A DNA stretch of 64,000 bases, taken from positions 558,001 to 622,000 of the forward strand of contig CAVPFX010000002.1 of the NCBI GenBank assembly GCA_963703895.1. The letters are read 5' to 3'. Each line of letters opens with the position of its first letter. Position 1 is the first letter of the stretch. The DNA comes from VRUE01 sp963703895 (GTDB lineage Bacteria > Actinomycetota > Thermoleophilia > Solirubrobacterales > 70-9). The notes under the pieces are model-generated. The model had not been told where the DNA came from, searched no databases, and saw only the letters and a program-made list of their open reading frames with translations. Below are positions 25,547 through 32,956 of the stretch, piece after piece. The position numbers and the translations under genes were made by a program.

Positions 25547-25978
25547 ATGAAGGCGCGTGATCGACTCCTCCTGTTCGTCGCCCTTGACGGTGCTCCGAGC
25601 GGTCTCGATCCTGTGCGCCTTCAGAAGGGGATGTTCTTGGATGCCCAAGAGGGGGATGGGGAGGGGTACAGCTTCATCCCATACAACTACGGTCCGATGA
25701 GCGCGCAGATCTACTCGGATTTGGAAGACCTTGTCTCGGAAAAGCTCGTGGAAGAGGTGCCAGTCAAAGGGCAGTCGTGGTCTCGGTACGTCGCGACTGA
25801 TAAGGGGCTCCAGCACGGACGCGAGCTACTTGGCCATGAGCCATCGGATCGAACCGCGCAGCATCTTTACGCGATCAAGAAGGATGTTGTGTCCAAGCCC
25901 TTCAAGGCCCTTCTCGAGGACGTATACGAGCGCTATCCCGAGTTTGCTGAGAAATCTGTGTTCCGTCGCGGGGACTGA
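25547..25978 (+). CDS. Panacea/YwgA (SocA-like) domain protein, candidate antitoxin
   Basis: 143 residues, one helical domain. VRLQKGMFLDAQ, then YSFIPYNYGPMSAQIYSDLEDLVSEKLVEE and SRYVATDKGLQHG, match the pattern LQKxxF...F.PYxYGPxSxxIyxDLxxLxxxGLI...Y.LTxKG. I associate this with the DUF4065/Panacea and YwgA group, known as a promiscuous antitoxin domain and, in SocA, as a protease adaptor. No catalytic residues are expected. The gene follows the 36-bp palindrome and precedes the Ntn hydrolase gene by 32 nt. A-T-rich codons set it apart from the flanks. Family assignment is from pattern memory and is moderately sure. Confidence 0.65.
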   Translation: MKARDRLLLFVALDGAPSGLDPVRLQKGMFLDAQEGDGEGYSFIPYNYGPMSAQIYSDLEDLVSEKLVEEVPVKGQSWSRYVATDKGLQHGRELLGHEPSDRTAQHLYAIKKDVVSKPFKALLEDVYERYPEFAEKSVFRRGD

Positions 25979-26010
25979 TTGCGCCGTTAGCCGCCTTATG
26001 CTCGGAAGCG

Positions 26011-26742
26011 ATGACTCTCATCGCTGGACTCAGGTGCAACGATGCCGTGGTGCTGGCCTCAGACAGCCAGGTTACGGTCGAAGGTCTCAAGATGAGTGCA
26101 CCAAAGCTGTTCTGCACTCCGCAGCGAATCATTTGGGGCACAGCCGGTCCTATCTTGGCTGCCCAAGCGCTGGAAACCCACTTTGAGAGCCTGATCTTGG
26201 AGGGTAATCCAGGCAAGGATGCCGGTAGGCAGGGGGTCCGCGATGCAATGGCCGGGGCTGTGGAGGATATGAAAGGCCCAGATGGGAAGCCCACCTGTGA
26301 GCGATTCGAGGGCCTATTCGCGTGGCACGCCGACGATGAAGAACGCAACTACTTGCTCAAGGCAAACAGCGATGGGATAGCCGAATTCATGCCCGAATAC
26401 GGGGCTGTCGGTAGTAGCGGCCAGATTGCCCGGTTTGCCTTCTTTGGATTTAGCAGTTCGGGCTTCCTCGAGTACGAAACGCTCCCGGTCGAGGCCACCA
26501 AGATGCTCGCTCACATAGTGACCGACAATGCCGTGCGTGCGTCGGCCCAAGGGGTTGATGGCCCCATACAGCTCGCAGTTGCGAGGGCGGACGAGGCAAG
26601 CGTCCTTGCAGGCAAAGATCTCAAGCCGGTCCAAGACACGGCTACCGCCTTCAAGATGCGCCAAGCCGACTTTCTCAAACGAGCAGAGCCGCCTGCCAAC
26701 GAACCTGGCACCAGGGGTTTGGTGCCCGGCAAAGAGGGCTGA
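26011..26742 (+). CDS. HslV/proteasome-beta-like N-terminal-threonine hydrolase
   Basis: 243 residues. Removal of Met would expose Thr: M|TLIAGLRCNDAVVLASDSQVT. Counting that Thr as 1, Asp lies at 17 and Lys at 31 (APKLF), matching Thr1-Asp17-Lys33 of HslV and proteasome beta apart from a two-residue gap. IIWGTAGPILAAQAL corresponds to the strand with the conserved Gly pair. The second half (YGAVGSSGQIARFAFFGF) continues the sandwich; the C-terminal 40 residues are Pro/Gly-rich. No ATPase partner (HslU, ARC/Mpa) is near. A TATGCT box close to the ATG suggests its own, almost leaderless promoter. Substrate unknown. Confidence 0.7.
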   Translation: MTLIAGLRCNDAVVLASDSQVTVEGLKMSAPKLFCTPQRIIWGTAGPILAAQALETHFESLILEGNPGKDAGRQGVRDAMAGAVEDMKGPDGKPTCERFEGLFAWHADDEERNYLLKANSDGIAEFMPEYGAVGSSGQIARFAFFGFSSSGFLEYETLPVEATKMLAHIVTDNAVRASAQGVDGPIQLAVARADEASVLAGKDLKPVQDTATAFKMRQADFLKRAEPPANEPGTRGLVPGKEG

Positions 26743-26789
26743 ACCAACCTACCCCGCCGCGGATGGTCAGCGGGTCCGGTCGAGTAAGA

Positions 26790-26860
26790 ATCCACTGCCA
26801 CATGCTCGATCACGAGGACCACGGCCTGATGGCCCAGTTCGAGGTGGTCAAGCCCTAGGC
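26790..26860. repeat. 71-bp direct repeat, right copy
   Basis: Exact copy of 25387-25457. It is not translated as oxidase here, because no upstream oxidase sequence accompanies it. Its CTAG provides the stop of the minus-strand gene 26855-27391. Confidence 0.9.
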
Positions 26861-27391
26861 AGGCTGGCGATCCAGCAGTTGCCCGGCTCGGTCGTAGGCC
26901 GATATCGCCGTCGGCTCGATCTCCGCCGGGTAGAACTGATCGAAGAAGCGGACACCGCGCAGCCAGTGGAAGCGCTTGCGGAGTGCCACCGGGGCCAGCT
27001 GCGTTTCGAAGGTCAGTGGCGGCCCTTCGCTCATCGTTGCTACCAGCGTCACCGCGCGGCGGCTGGCGAAGCCGCTGGTATCCGACTCGGGGAATGAATC
27101 GATGTCGCTGCCCGAGTTCGTCTGAAGGGTGAAGGAGCGGAAGATCAGCAGCGGGAACGAGGAGAAGTAGCCAGCTCCGCTCCGTTCGTCGGGCCGGCCA
27201 ATCGAGAAGAAGAGGGTGGCGTAGCGCCGCTGGCCTTCCCCGGAGGACGGTTCTTCGCCCATCTTGATCCTCCATGGCACGCCATAGAGGCTCTTGCCGT
27301 GGGCAACGACGTACGGGGTCCGCGGACCGTCAGCCGTGGCCATCTGGGGCGCGATCAGGACCAGCGCCAGGAAGGCGCTGGTTACCCCCAT
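26855..27391 (-). CDS. Exported protein of unknown function
   Basis: 178 residues if started at ATG 27391, which gives a signal peptide (MGVTSAFLALVLIAPQMATA, cut near ADG). The frame stays open to 27592 with an Arg-rich region that could be a longer N-terminus. The mature part has KSLYGVPWRIKMGEEPSSGEGQRRYATLFFSIG, YFSSFPLLIFRSFTLQTN, LTFETQLAPVALRKRFHWLRGVRFFDQFYP and TAISAYDRAGQLLDRQ. I do not recognise the family. Its stop lies inside the right 71-bp repeat, so before the cassette arrived it ended against the multicopper oxidase stop. Confidence 0.65.
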   Translation of the reverse strand: MGVTSAFLALVLIAPQMATADGPRTPYVVAHGKSLYGVPWRIKMGEEPSSGEGQRRYATLFFSIGRPDERSGAGYFSSFPLLIFRSFTLQTNSGSDIDSFPESDTSGFASRRAVTLVATMSEGPPLTFETQLAPVALRKRFHWLRGVRFFDQFYPAEIEPTAISAYDRAGQLLDRQPA

Positions 27392-27581
27392 GCGAGCGAC
27401 GGCCGGCAAGCGACTCAGGCGCCGATCGGCTCGGCGATGGCTGTCGTGGCCGCGACACCAGATTGATCGAGCCCCTATTCCCATTCTTCTTCCGATTCCG
27501 TAGGCGATCGCGACCCCCGTCGATACCGCGAGCAGCTCCACGGAAGCAGTATCGCTGGTCGGAAAGTCGCCCCCTAACGAA

Positions 27582-27604
27582 ACCGGGCCCACGCAGGGCC
27601 CGGT
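27582..27604 (-). terminator. Intrinsic terminator of the small membrane-protein genes
   Basis: ACCGGGCCC (27582-27590) and GGGCCCGGT (27596-27604) form a 9-bp stem with a 5-nt loop. On the minus strand it is followed by TTTCGTT. It lies just downstream of the 27627-27860 gene. Confidence 0.7.
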
Positions 27605-27626
27605 CCGAACGACTTGGCGGCGCCGC

Positions 27627-27860
27627 TCAGGTGCGGCGCACGTGCGGCGTGTGGTCGCCGATGTGGAGGCTGTCGAGCAGCCTCGGGATGTAGAGGAGGC
27701 CGCAGACGCCGACCAGGACGTAAACGATGTCGGTGAGCGTGCCGCTCCCGAAGACGTCCGAGATTACGTTCGTGTCGAACAGCCCGACCATCCCCCAGTT
27801 GAGAGCGCCGATCACCATTAGCAACAGGGCGACGGGCTCAAACCGCTTGACCATCTCCAT
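27627..27860 (-). CDS. DUF378-family small membrane protein
   Basis: 77 residues; the ATG is preceded by AGGAGGATGAG. Two membrane helices (VALLLMVIGALNWGMVGLFD and LTDIVYVLVGVCGLLYI) contain the DUF378 hallmark IGALNWGxVGxF. The function is unknown in the family. It is 30 nt from the next small membrane-protein gene upstream on the same strand, and they may be co-transcribed. A standard terminator follows. Confidence 0.88.
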   Translation of the reverse strand: MEMVKRFEPVALLLMVIGALNWGMVGLFDTNVISDVFGSGTLTDIVYVLVGVCGLLYIPRLLDSLHIGDHTPHVRRT

Positions 27861-27890
27861 CTCATCCTCCTAAGGAGATAATGCGGATAG

Positions 27891-28208
27891 TTACGAGAGA
27901 GATACACCGCGGCCTCGGCCGCGGTTACGGGCCGGCGTCGACCGTCTGTGCTTCTGCAAGTGGAAGCAGAACACCAGCACCCAGGCCGTGGCCAAGGCGA
28001 TTCGGAAAACACCGCCGTCAATGACTGCGAAGGCGATGTTGGCGATTGCGATCAATCCAAAACCCATAACGAGCCCGCGACCGGCGGGACCCGCTGGCCC
28101 GCGTCGCCGCCTCCACTCCTCCCTAATCTTCTCTTCGTTCCTGAGCAGGACCGCACCCACGATCGCGAGCCCGACGACGAGTCCGATGAGAGCTGGTCCG
28201 AGGCTCAC
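27891..28208 (-). CDS. Small membrane protein of unknown function
   Basis: 105 residues from GTG 28208, with GGGAGGGG upstream. Segments MSLGPALIGLVVGLAIVGAV, LVMGFGLIAIANIAFAVI and GVFRIALATAWVLVFCFH are predicted to span the membrane, with a basic loop (KIREEWRRRRGP) between the first two. The tail is Arg-rich. No known family is recognised. Its context is a short minus-strand run with DUF378 and a glyoxalase-like gene. Confidence 0.65.
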   Translation of the reverse strand: MSLGPALIGLVVGLAIVGAVLLRNEEKIREEWRRRRGPAGPAGRGLVMGFGLIAIANIAFAVIDGGVFRIALATAWVLVFCFHLQKHRRSTPARNRGRGRGVSLS

Positions 28209-28223
28209 GACGCGCCCCTCCCT

Positions 28224-28601
28224 CTAGGCGCCGATCAGCTCGATGCGGTAGCCGTCGGGGTCGCGCAGGAAGCAGATCAAGTGGCCCTCGGTGCGGCCGC
28301 CGGGGCGGTAGGGCGGCTTTTCGGGCTCGATGCCGTCGGCGGCGAGGGCCTCGAGGGTGGCGTTGAGGTCGTCGACCATGAGGGCGATGTGGTTGTAGCC
28401 GGTGCCGTGCTCGTAGCCGGTGACGCCGTGGTTATAGGTCAGCTCCAGGACCGGGTCTTCGCCGGGCAGGTTCATGAAGACGTTGATCGCCTCGTCGCCG
28501 ATCGGCATCCGGCCCGCCACTTCGAAGCCGATCTTCTCGTAGAAGGCAACCGAGCGGTCGATGTCGCCGATTCGGTAGCAGGTGTGCAAGAAGCGCGTCA
28601 T
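28224..28601 (-). CDS. Glyoxalase I-like VOC enzyme
   Basis: 125 residues with both VOC modules. The first is FLHTCYRIGDIDRSVAFYEKIGFEVAGR, containing the first His; VLELTYNHGV carries a Glu. The second is GYNHIALMVDDLNATLEALAADG, ending FLRDPDGYRIELIG with the final Glu. The His/Glu/His/Glu metal set matches lactoylglutathione lyase, so a methylglyoxal-detoxifying role is plausible, although actinobacteria use thiols other than glutathione. It starts 41 bp from the divergent penicillin-binding protein gene. Confidence 0.9.
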   Translation of the reverse strand: MTRFLHTCYRIGDIDRSVAFYEKIGFEVAGRMPIGDEAINVFMNLPGEDPVLELTYNHGVTGYEHGTGYNHIALMVDDLNATLEALAADGIEPEKPPYRPGGRTEGHLICFLRDPDGYRIELIGA

Positions 28602-28626
28602 CGGCTAGCCAGCCTAGCGGCCTCCC

Positions 28627-28632
28627 TACAAT
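28627..28632 (+). promoter_or_regulatory. -10 box of the penicillin-binding protein gene
   Basis: TACAAT lies 10 nt before the ATG at 28643, which places the transcript start within a few nucleotides of the start codon. No Shine-Dalgarno site fits, so the gene is probably leaderless or nearly so. Confidence 0.5.
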
Positions 28633-28642
28633 TTGCAGCCGA

Positions 28643-30775
28643 ATGGCTCGCCGAACGCGCCTGCGCAGGCGCAAGTCGCATACCTCGAAGTGGAAGAAGG
28701 TCACGGTCCCGCTCGGGGTCCTGCTCGCCGTGGGCGTCGTCGCCGGCAGCGTTGCCGCCGGCTGGGCGGTCGACACCTACGAGTCGGCGCCGCCGCTCTC
28801 CAAGCTGAAACCGGTGCAGAAGGGTCGTTCCTCGGCGATCTACGCCGCTGACGGCAGCCTGATCGGCTTCATCCAGGCGGAAAACATCCGCCAGCCGGTG
28901 CCCGGCCGTTCGATGCCGCGGACGCTGCGCGACGCCACCGTCGCGATCGAGGACAAGAACTACTTCAACCACGGTGCCCTCGACCCGGCCGGGATCGCGC
29001 GCGCCGCCTGGAAGGACCTGCTCGCCGGCGGCAAGCCGGTGCAGGGTGCCTCGACGATCACCCAGCAACTGGTCCGCAACCTCTATATCCAGAACCCGCA
29101 GGAGACGATCAAACGCAAGCTGATCGAAGCCCATCTCGCCTACGAGATGGAGGACGCCCACACCAAGGATTGGATCCTCACCGCCTACCTCAACACGGCG
29201 CCCTACGGCACGGTCGAAGGTGAGACCGCGGTCGGGGTCGAGGCGGCGGCGCAGACCTACTTCGGCAAGCCGGCCAAGGACCTCGACCTGATCGAATCGG
29301 CCTTGATTGCGGGCCTGCCGCAGGCGCCCTCCGAATACAACCCGTTCCTCGACCCGCACGCGGCGCTGCAGCGCCGCAACGAGGTGCTGGGCGCGATGCA
29401 CGACGAGGGCTACATCGATGGCGGGGAATACAGCGAGGCGCTGAACAGCGGCCTCGGCCTCGACCCCGGCCACAAGTACCGGGTGATCAAGGACCCCTTC
29501 CTCTTCGACCTCGTGCAGCAGGAGCTGATCGACAAATACGGGATCAACACCGTGCGCAAGGGTGGTCTCAAGGCCTACACCACGATCGACCCCGAACTGC
29601 AGGAACGAGCGCAGGAAGCGGTTGACTCCTGCAGCGTCTGCTACCCCGACGGCGGTCCGGCGGCGGCGCTGGCCTCGGTCGATCCCGCCACCGGCGAGAT
29701 CGTCGCCCTCGCCTCGACCGAAGGGTCCGAGAGCGAAAGCGAATTCAACTACGCCTGGCAGGCGCAGCGCCAGCCCGGCTCGTCGTTCAAGACCTATGTG
29801 CTGGCGACCGCGATCAAGCAGGGAATCGACCCCGACACCACCTACTACAACGGCACCTCGCCGATGACGCTCGACCTGCCCTACGGCGGTACCTGGACGG
29901 TCAACAACGCCGAGCCCGGCGGCGGCACGATGTCGCTTGCCGCGGCGACCTGGGAGTCGGTCAACGTCATCTTCGCCCAGCTCGACCTCGACGTCGGCCC
30001 CGAGAACGTCACCGAGACCGCCCACGAAATGGGCATCGAAGCGCCGCTCGAATCGGTGCCGGCGGAGGCGATCGGCGGGCTCGCGGTCGGCGTCACGCCG
30101 CTCGAACAGGCGGACGGCTACGCGACCCTGGCCAACGGCGGCGTCCACCACGACCCGACCGCGATCAGCCGGGTCGAGTTCCCCAACGGCAAGGTCGAGG
30201 AAACCGACCCCGATTCCGGCGACCGCGTGCTCACCGAGGGCCAGGCTTACGAAGTGACGAGGCTGCTGGAGGGCGTGATCACCCAGGGCACCGGCGCCGG
30301 CTACACCTACATGGGCTGCGGCGCCGAGGCCGGCAAGACCGGCACCTCGGAGGACCTCTCCGACGCCTGGTTCGTCGGCTACACGCCGCTCTACTCGACC
30401 GCGGTCTGGGTCGGGCACCCGCAGTCGCGCGAAGCGACTGGATACGGCGGACCGACGGCGGGGCCGATCTGGCGCTCCTTCATGGAATCGGCGGTAGCGG
30501 GCGACTGCCCCGAATTCCCCGAACCCTCGACCCTGCCCGAACTGTCGGAACTCGACAGCGACCACACCTCGGGCTCCTACGAATCCTCGAGCGAATACGA
30601 ATACAACGAATACGAAGAAGAAGAAACGACGGAAGAGCCGTCGAAGCAGGACAAAGGCGAAGGCGGGGGAGCGGCGCCGGAAGGCGAAGCGGAAGCGACT
30701 CCGGAAGCCGCGCCCGAACCAAGCCCCGCGCCGGCCACGCCTCCCTCCGTGGGCGGCGGGTTGAGCCCGGGCTGA
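28643..30775 (+). CDS. Class A penicillin-binding protein (transglycosylase/transpeptidase)
   Basis: 710 residues. A basic cytoplasmic start (RRTRLRRRKSHTSKWKK) and one membrane anchor (about 20-45) lead to the glycosyltransferase domain, with EDKNYFNHG (catalytic Glu about 103), GASTITQQLVRNLY and KRKLIEAHLAYEME. The transpeptidase domain has S380-x-x-K383 (PGSSFKTYV), SVN and GKTGTSEDLSDAWFVGYTP. It polymerises and cross-links peptidoglycan outside the membrane. The last 75 residues are an acidic Glu/Tyr/Ser and Pro-rich tail. The KdpD-type kinase gene follows 33 nt later. Confidence 0.95.
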   Translation: MARRTRLRRRKSHTSKWKKVTVPLGVLLAVGVVAGSVAAGWAVDTYESAPPLSKLKPVQKGRSSAIYAADGSLIGFIQAENIRQPVPGRSMPRTLRDATVAIEDKNYFNHGALDPAGIARAAWKDLLAGGKPVQGASTITQQLVRNLYIQNPQETIKRKLIEAHLAYEMEDAHTKDWILTAYLNTAPYGTVEGETAVGVEAAAQTYFGKPAKDLDLIESALIAGLPQAPSEYNPFLDPHAALQRRNEVLGAMHDEGYIDGGEYSEALNSGLGLDPGHKYRVIKDPFLFDLVQQELIDKYGINTVRKGGLKAYTTIDPELQERAQEAVDSCSVCYPDGGPAAALASVDPATGEIVALASTEGSESESEFNYAWQAQRQPGSSFKTYVLATAIKQGIDPDTTYYNGTSPMTLDLPYGGTWTVNNAEPGGGTMSLAAATWESVNVIFAQLDLDVGPENVTETAHEMGIEAPLESVPAEAIGGLAVGVTPLEQADGYATLANGGVHHDPTAISRVEFPNGKVEETDPDSGDRVLTEGQAYEVTRLLEGVITQGTGAGYTYMGCGAEAGKTGTSEDLSDAWFVGYTPLYSTAVWVGHPQSREATGYGGPTAGPIWRSFMESAVAGDCPEFPEPSTLPELSELDSDHTSGSYESSSEYEYNEYEEEETTEEPSKQDKGEGGGAAPEGEAEATPEAAPEPSPAPATPPSVGGGLSPG

Positions 30776-30808
30776 GCGGCGATCGCCCCGCCCGCCTAGG
30801 CTGAGGGC

Positions 30809-31957
30809 GTGCTGCGGCGCTGGCTGCCAATCGGCCTCAAGGGTGAGCCACCTCCGGCCTGGCAGGGCCTCCTGGCGGTCCTGGTTGCGGTCATCGCCGG
30901 GACGCTGGTCGTCTATCCGCTCAAGTCGATCGCGCCGGTCGTCTCGCTGGCGGTCGTCTACCTGCCGGCGATCCTCATGATCTCGATCGTCTGGGGGCTG
31001 CGGCTGGGGCTGCTTGCCTCGCTGGCCAGTGCCGTCGCCTTCAACTACTTCCAGCTGCCGCCACTGCACCGGTTCGCGATTGCCGAGGAGGAGAACTGGG
31101 TCGCCCTGATCGCCTTCGTGATCGTGGCCGCGATCAGCAGCACGGTGGCGGGGCTGGCGCGCGCCCAGGCGGTCGAGGCCGAGCAGCGGCGCGAGCAGGC
31201 CGACCGCGCACTGGCCGAGCTGGCGGCGCTCTCGCGCGAGCGCGATCGGATGCAGGCGGAGATGGTCGAGGCCGAGGCGCTGCGGCGCAGCGACGAGCTG
31301 AAGACGGCGCTGCTGCGCTCGATCTCCCACGACTTGCGCACCCCGCTCACCTCGATCATCGCCGGCGGTGCCGCGCTCGGCTCGGAGGGTGCGACGGCCG
31401 CCGAGCGAACCGAGCTGAGCGAGGCGATCGTGGCCGAGGGGGAGAGGCTCTCGCGCCTGGTTGAGAACCTGCTCGACATGTCGCGGATCGAAGCGGGCAA
31501 GGCCGAGCCGCACCGCGAGTCGGTCGACCTCGCCGAGGTGCTCGATGCCGCCCGGGCGGCGATCGGCTCGCCGCGGGCGGTGCAGCTAACCGTCGACCGC
31601 GACCTGCCGCTGGTCGACGCCGACGCCGCCCAGCTCGAGCGCGCCTTCGCCAACCTGCTCGAGAACGCCGTGCGCCACGGTGGCGGCAGGCCGGTCACGG
31701 TCAAGTCGAGGCTGCTCGATGGCAAGATCGTCCTGCGCGTGGTTGACCAGGGTCCCGGCATAGCCGAGAGCGAGCGAGAGCGAATCTTCGAGCCGTTCCA
31801 GCAGGGCGAGTCGAGTAGTGCCCGCGGTGGGGCCGGCCTGGGACTGGCAATCGCCAAGGGCTTCATCGAGGCCAATGGCGGCGAGATCGCGGTCGACTCG
31901 GTGCTGGGGCAGGGCAGTAGCTTCGTGGTCGCAATGCCGGGGCGGGGAACCTTGTGA
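30809..31957 (+). CDS. kdpD: KdpD C-terminal half: membrane histidine kinase
   Basis: 382 residues from a GTG. Residues 20-110 hold the four membrane helices of the DUF4118 domain (FNYFQLPPLHRFAI is characteristic of KdpD). A coiled linker, the HisKA box with His174 (SISHDLRTPLTSI), and the ATPase boxes NLLENAVRHG, DQGPGIAESER and GGAGLGLAIAKGFIEANGG follow. The N-terminal KdpD sensor and USP domains are absent; they are encoded separately at 39932-41056. It overlaps the kdpE-like start by 4 bp (GTGA). It should phosphorylate that regulator in response to low potassium. Confidence 0.9.
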   Translation: MLRRWLPIGLKGEPPPAWQGLLAVLVAVIAGTLVVYPLKSIAPVVSLAVVYLPAILMISIVWGLRLGLLASLASAVAFNYFQLPPLHRFAIAEEENWVALIAFVIVAAISSTVAGLARAQAVEAEQRREQADRALAELAALSRERDRMQAEMVEAEALRRSDELKTALLRSISHDLRTPLTSIIAGGAALGSEGATAAERTELSEAIVAEGERLSRLVENLLDMSRIEAGKAEPHRESVDLAEVLDAARAAIGSPRAVQLTVDRDLPLVDADAAQLERAFANLLENAVRHGGGRPVTVKSRLLDGKIVLRVVDQGPGIAESERERIFEPFQQGESSSARGGAGLGLAIAKGFIEANGGEIAVDSVLGQGSSFVVAMPGRGTL

Positions 31958-32631
31958 ACGAGCGTCCCCGCGTCCTTGCCTGCGATGACGAGCCGCAGAT
32001 CCTGCGGGCGCTGAAGGTGATCCTGCGCGATGCCGGCTACGAAGCGGTGCCCGCCGAAAGCGGCGAAGAAGCCCTCGACCTGGCCTCGGTGAAGCCACCG
32101 GCGGCGGCGATCGTCGACCTGATGCTTCCCGACATCGACGGGATCGAGGTCACCAGGCGACTGCGCGAGTGGAGCGAGATGCCGGTCATCGTGCTCTCGG
32201 CCGTGGGCGAGGAGGAGGCGAAGGTCCGCGCTCTCGCCGCCGGCGCCGACGACTACGTGACCAAGCCCTTCGGGCCCTCCGAGCTGGTTGCCCGCCTGCA
32301 GGCGGCGCTGCGGCGGGCGCCCGGTGGAGAGGAGGAGGCCACGGTCGAGATCGGCGGCCTGACCGTGGCCCTGGCGGCGCACTCCGTCTCGCGCGGGGGC
32401 GAGGAAATCCACCTGACGCCGACCGAGTTCCAGGTCCTGCGCGCCCTCGTGCGCAACCGCGGCCGCTTGATGACCCACCGGGCCCTGCTGACCGAGGTCT
32501 GGGGCCCGGCCTGGGGCAACGACACCGCGACCCTGCGCACCCACGTGGCCAACCTGCGGCGCAAGATCGAAGCCGACGGCGAGGAGCTGATCCGCACCGA
32601 CCCCGGCGTGGGCTACCGAATCGCGCTGTAG
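31954..32631 (+). CDS. kdpE: KdpE-like response regulator (OmpR family)
   Basis: 225 residues. The receiver domain has the acidic pair CDDE (about 10-13), the phospho-acceptor Asp55 in IVDLMLPD, the switch Ser in VLSAVGEE and the conserved Lys in YVTKPFGPSEL. The C-terminal winged helix contains LTPTEFQVLRALVRNRGRLMTHRALLTEVWG and LRTHVANLRRKIE, the OmpR/KdpE type. The GTG overlaps the kinase stop. It probably activates the kdp operon 2.5 kb downstream. Confidence 0.93.
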   Translation: MNERPRVLACDDEPQILRALKVILRDAGYEAVPAESGEEALDLASVKPPAAAIVDLMLPDIDGIEVTRRLREWSEMPVIVLSAVGEEEAKVRALAAGADDYVTKPFGPSELVARLQAALRRAPGGEEEATVEIGGLTVALAAHSVSRGGEEIHLTPTEFQVLRALVRNRGRLMTHRALLTEVWGPAWGNDTATLRTHVANLRRKIEADGEELIRTDPGVGYRIAL

Positions 32632-32721
32632 GGCGGCGTGTTCCAGCGGTGAGATCGGCGGGCCGATCCCGATCCTCGCGCAAGACGACCAGGACCGGCC
32701 CGGACACTCTCGATGCCGGTT

Positions 32722-32781
32722 TTAGGCGTGCTTGTAAACCTGCACGCTCGGCATGACCATGCCGACTGGCTTGATCTTCAT
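32722..32781 (-). CDS. Candidate 19-residue peptide
   Basis: The minus-strand frame ATG 32781 to TAA 32722 encodes MKIKPVGMVMPSVQVYKHA. It is supported by a strong ribosome site: GGGAGGTGAGCAGGG directly before ATG contains GGAGGTGA, an exact 8-nt complement of the 16S tail at normal spacing. The peptide is basic at both ends with a hydrophobic centre and a Pro-Ser kink; no leader or Cys/Ser/Thr-rich core suggests a known modified-peptide class. It converges on kdpE and no maturation gene lies beside it. The rest of 32632-32956 shows no other gene. Confidence 0.5.
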   Translation of the reverse strand: MKIKPVGMVMPSVQVYKHA

Positions 32782-32956
32782 CCCTGCTCACCTCCCTCCC
32801 CGCGTCGTCATCCCGACGCTTCGCCGGGACGGGGCGCCCGATGGTAGGGATTACCCGAATAGCCGCTATTTCCCTCAATGGCGGCAAATCTGGCAGCAAG
32901 AACGCCTATGCTCCAGGCGTTATTGAGTAACCAGAGCACGCTGACTGGAGGATGCG

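Larger units (their letters stand above)
25458..26860. mobile_element. Putative integrated two-gene cassette between 71-bp repeats
   Basis: The segment between the 71-bp copies (plus one copy) is 1,403 bp. It is visibly lower in G+C than its flanks, with many A/T-ending codons. It encodes a Panacea/YwgA-like protein and an HslV-like hydrolase and carries a perfect 36-bp palindrome near its left end. No integrase, transposase or terminal inverted repeat is present, so it would need outside help to move. On the right side, the repeat also supplies the stop codon of the convergent 26855-27391 gene, so the uninterrupted ancestral junction is easily reconstructed. Confidence 0.6.

Noticed and set aside
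25458..26860. Classical insertion sequence
   Set aside because: No transposase, no terminal inverted repeats, and the flanking repeat is 71 bp rather than a short target duplication.
28598..31513. 971-codon minus-strand open frame
   Set aside because: It is antisense to the penicillin-binding protein and the KdpD-type kinase, rich in Arg/Gly/Asp, and has no domain pattern; long antisense frames are normal at this G+C.
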